Shown here: piece by piece, positions 39,209 through 39,662 of the stretch
How positions within the stretch are numbered: position 1 is the stretch's first letter
Layout: each line of letters begins with the position of its first letter
NCBI GenBank assembly: GCA_900543845.1
Contig: UQTD01000009.1
Coordinates: 1-39,662, forward strand
Direction of reading: 5' to 3'
Source: an uncultured Collinsella sp.
Lineage (GTDB): Bacteria > Actinomycetota > Coriobacteriia > Coriobacteriales > Coriobacteriaceae
DNA length: 39,662 nt
Translations under genes and position numbers: made by a program
Notes under the pieces: generated by a model
Database searches by the model: none
Told to the model about the DNA's origin: nothing
The model's input: only the letters and a program-made list of their open reading frames with translations

Positions 39209-39662
39209 ATGTCCGAGATTCTGTCCGAGCGCATCCCGCTCGAGCTCGAGGGGACGCCCGTTTCGAGCATCATGATTGAAGAGCCGTTCACCTGCACGCA
39301 GGATTGCACGATTTCCGACGTGGTGCGCATGCTCGCCGAAAACGAGGTGAGCAGCATGCCCGTAATCGATGAGCGCAACCAGGTGGTCGGGTTCATCTCC
39401 GACGGCGATATCATGGGTGCCATCGCGCAGCATCGCGCCCACACCATTTTCACGGGCGGCGACGCATCTATGCTGTACTTCGACGATCAGAGCCTTGAGC
39501 AGCGCATCAAGGACCTGAAGGATCGCTGCGTCATGGATTTCGCGACGCGCAAGGTAGTGTGCGCTCGACCCGACCAAAGCATCGCCCGCGTCGCCGCGCT
39601 ACTGGCAAAGAAGAAGTTCAAGAAGCTTCCTGTGGTTGATGACGAGGGCAAACTCGTGGGGG
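39209..39662 (+). CDS. CBS-domain protein, cut by the window edge
   Basis: The first 151 residues are present and the frame is open at the edge. Two CBS domains are visible: VSSIMIEEPFTCTQDCTISD to VVGFISDGDIMGAIA (about 18-75), and CVMDFATRKVVCARPDQSIA to VVDDEGKLVG (about 112-151). CBS pairs bind adenine nucleotides or S-adenosyl compounds and regulate attached or partner proteins. Anything after the second domain lies outside the window. AAGGAGG is 8 bases before the ATG, and the gene starts 3 bases after the exporter stop, so it may sense energy state for that exporter (inference). Confidence 0.87.
   Translation, partial: MSEILSERIPLELEGTPVSSIMIEEPFTCTQDCTISDVVRMLAENEVSSMPVIDERNQVVGFISDGDIMGAIAQHRAHTIFTGGDASMLYFDDQSLEQRIKDLKDRCVMDFATRKVVCARPDQSIARVAALLAKKKFKKLPVVDDEGKLVG

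Overview
The window looks like a piece of a Coriobacteriia (Actinomycetota) chromosome, most like Collinsella. It has high-GC codon use, typical gut-anaerobe genes, and intergenic spaces full of long hairpin repeats. This assignment is from recognised protein families and style, not from a search. I see no rRNA, tRNA, CRISPR array, intact insertion sequence or prophage.

Layout. 314-5329: two consecutive YhgE/Pip-type membrane proteins. 5531-7926: an EamA/DMT exporter and an M20 amidohydrolase. 7927-8464: the C-terminal stub of a lost MFS transporter, then three long hairpins. 8465-12849: hisS and ppc. 12850-18348: a split lactate racemase locus, with larA-larD rightward and larB-larC-tetR leftward and convergent on it. 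18465-21144: divergent serB and aspS. 21453-26313: an Ebg-type lactose locus, with a LacI regulator divergent from ebgA-ebgC and three identical operator palindromes. 26467-28600: an APC-type amino acid permease and an HPr-like protein, separated by a MITE-like element. 28789-32147: a ferrous iron locus (feoA, feoA, feoB, Cys-rich FeoB partner) with repeated palindromes. 32250-34199: an Old Yellow Enzyme/dienoyl-CoA-reductase-type flavoenzyme. 34299-36726: fused remnants of a GntR regulator and a GntP permease, beside an intact IlvD/Edd-type dehydratase. 36904-37245: an ArsC-family protein without its cysteine. 37570-39662: a DHA2-family drug exporter with a possible leader peptide, and a CBS-domain protein cut by the window edge.

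How the genes work together. LarA should interconvert D- and L-lactate using the nickel-pincer cofactor made by LarB and LarC (and LarE, not present here), with LarD as the lactate channel. EbgA/EbgC hydrolyse lactose under LacI control. FeoA/FeoB import Fe2+. Ppc feeds oxaloacetate formation.

Most unusual signals: (i) two composite hairpins after ppc and larD with different arm sequences but a nearly identical 12+12-nt internal loop, which itself shows a compensatory base change; (ii) a tandem array of three homologous hairpins with conserved linkers between aspS and lacI; (iii) a LarC that ends after the LarC1 half; (iv) a deletion scar that removed the 5' parts of a divergent gntR/gntP pair; (v) key-residue changes in the ArsC-like protein (Cys to Ser) and HPr (Ser46 to Asp).
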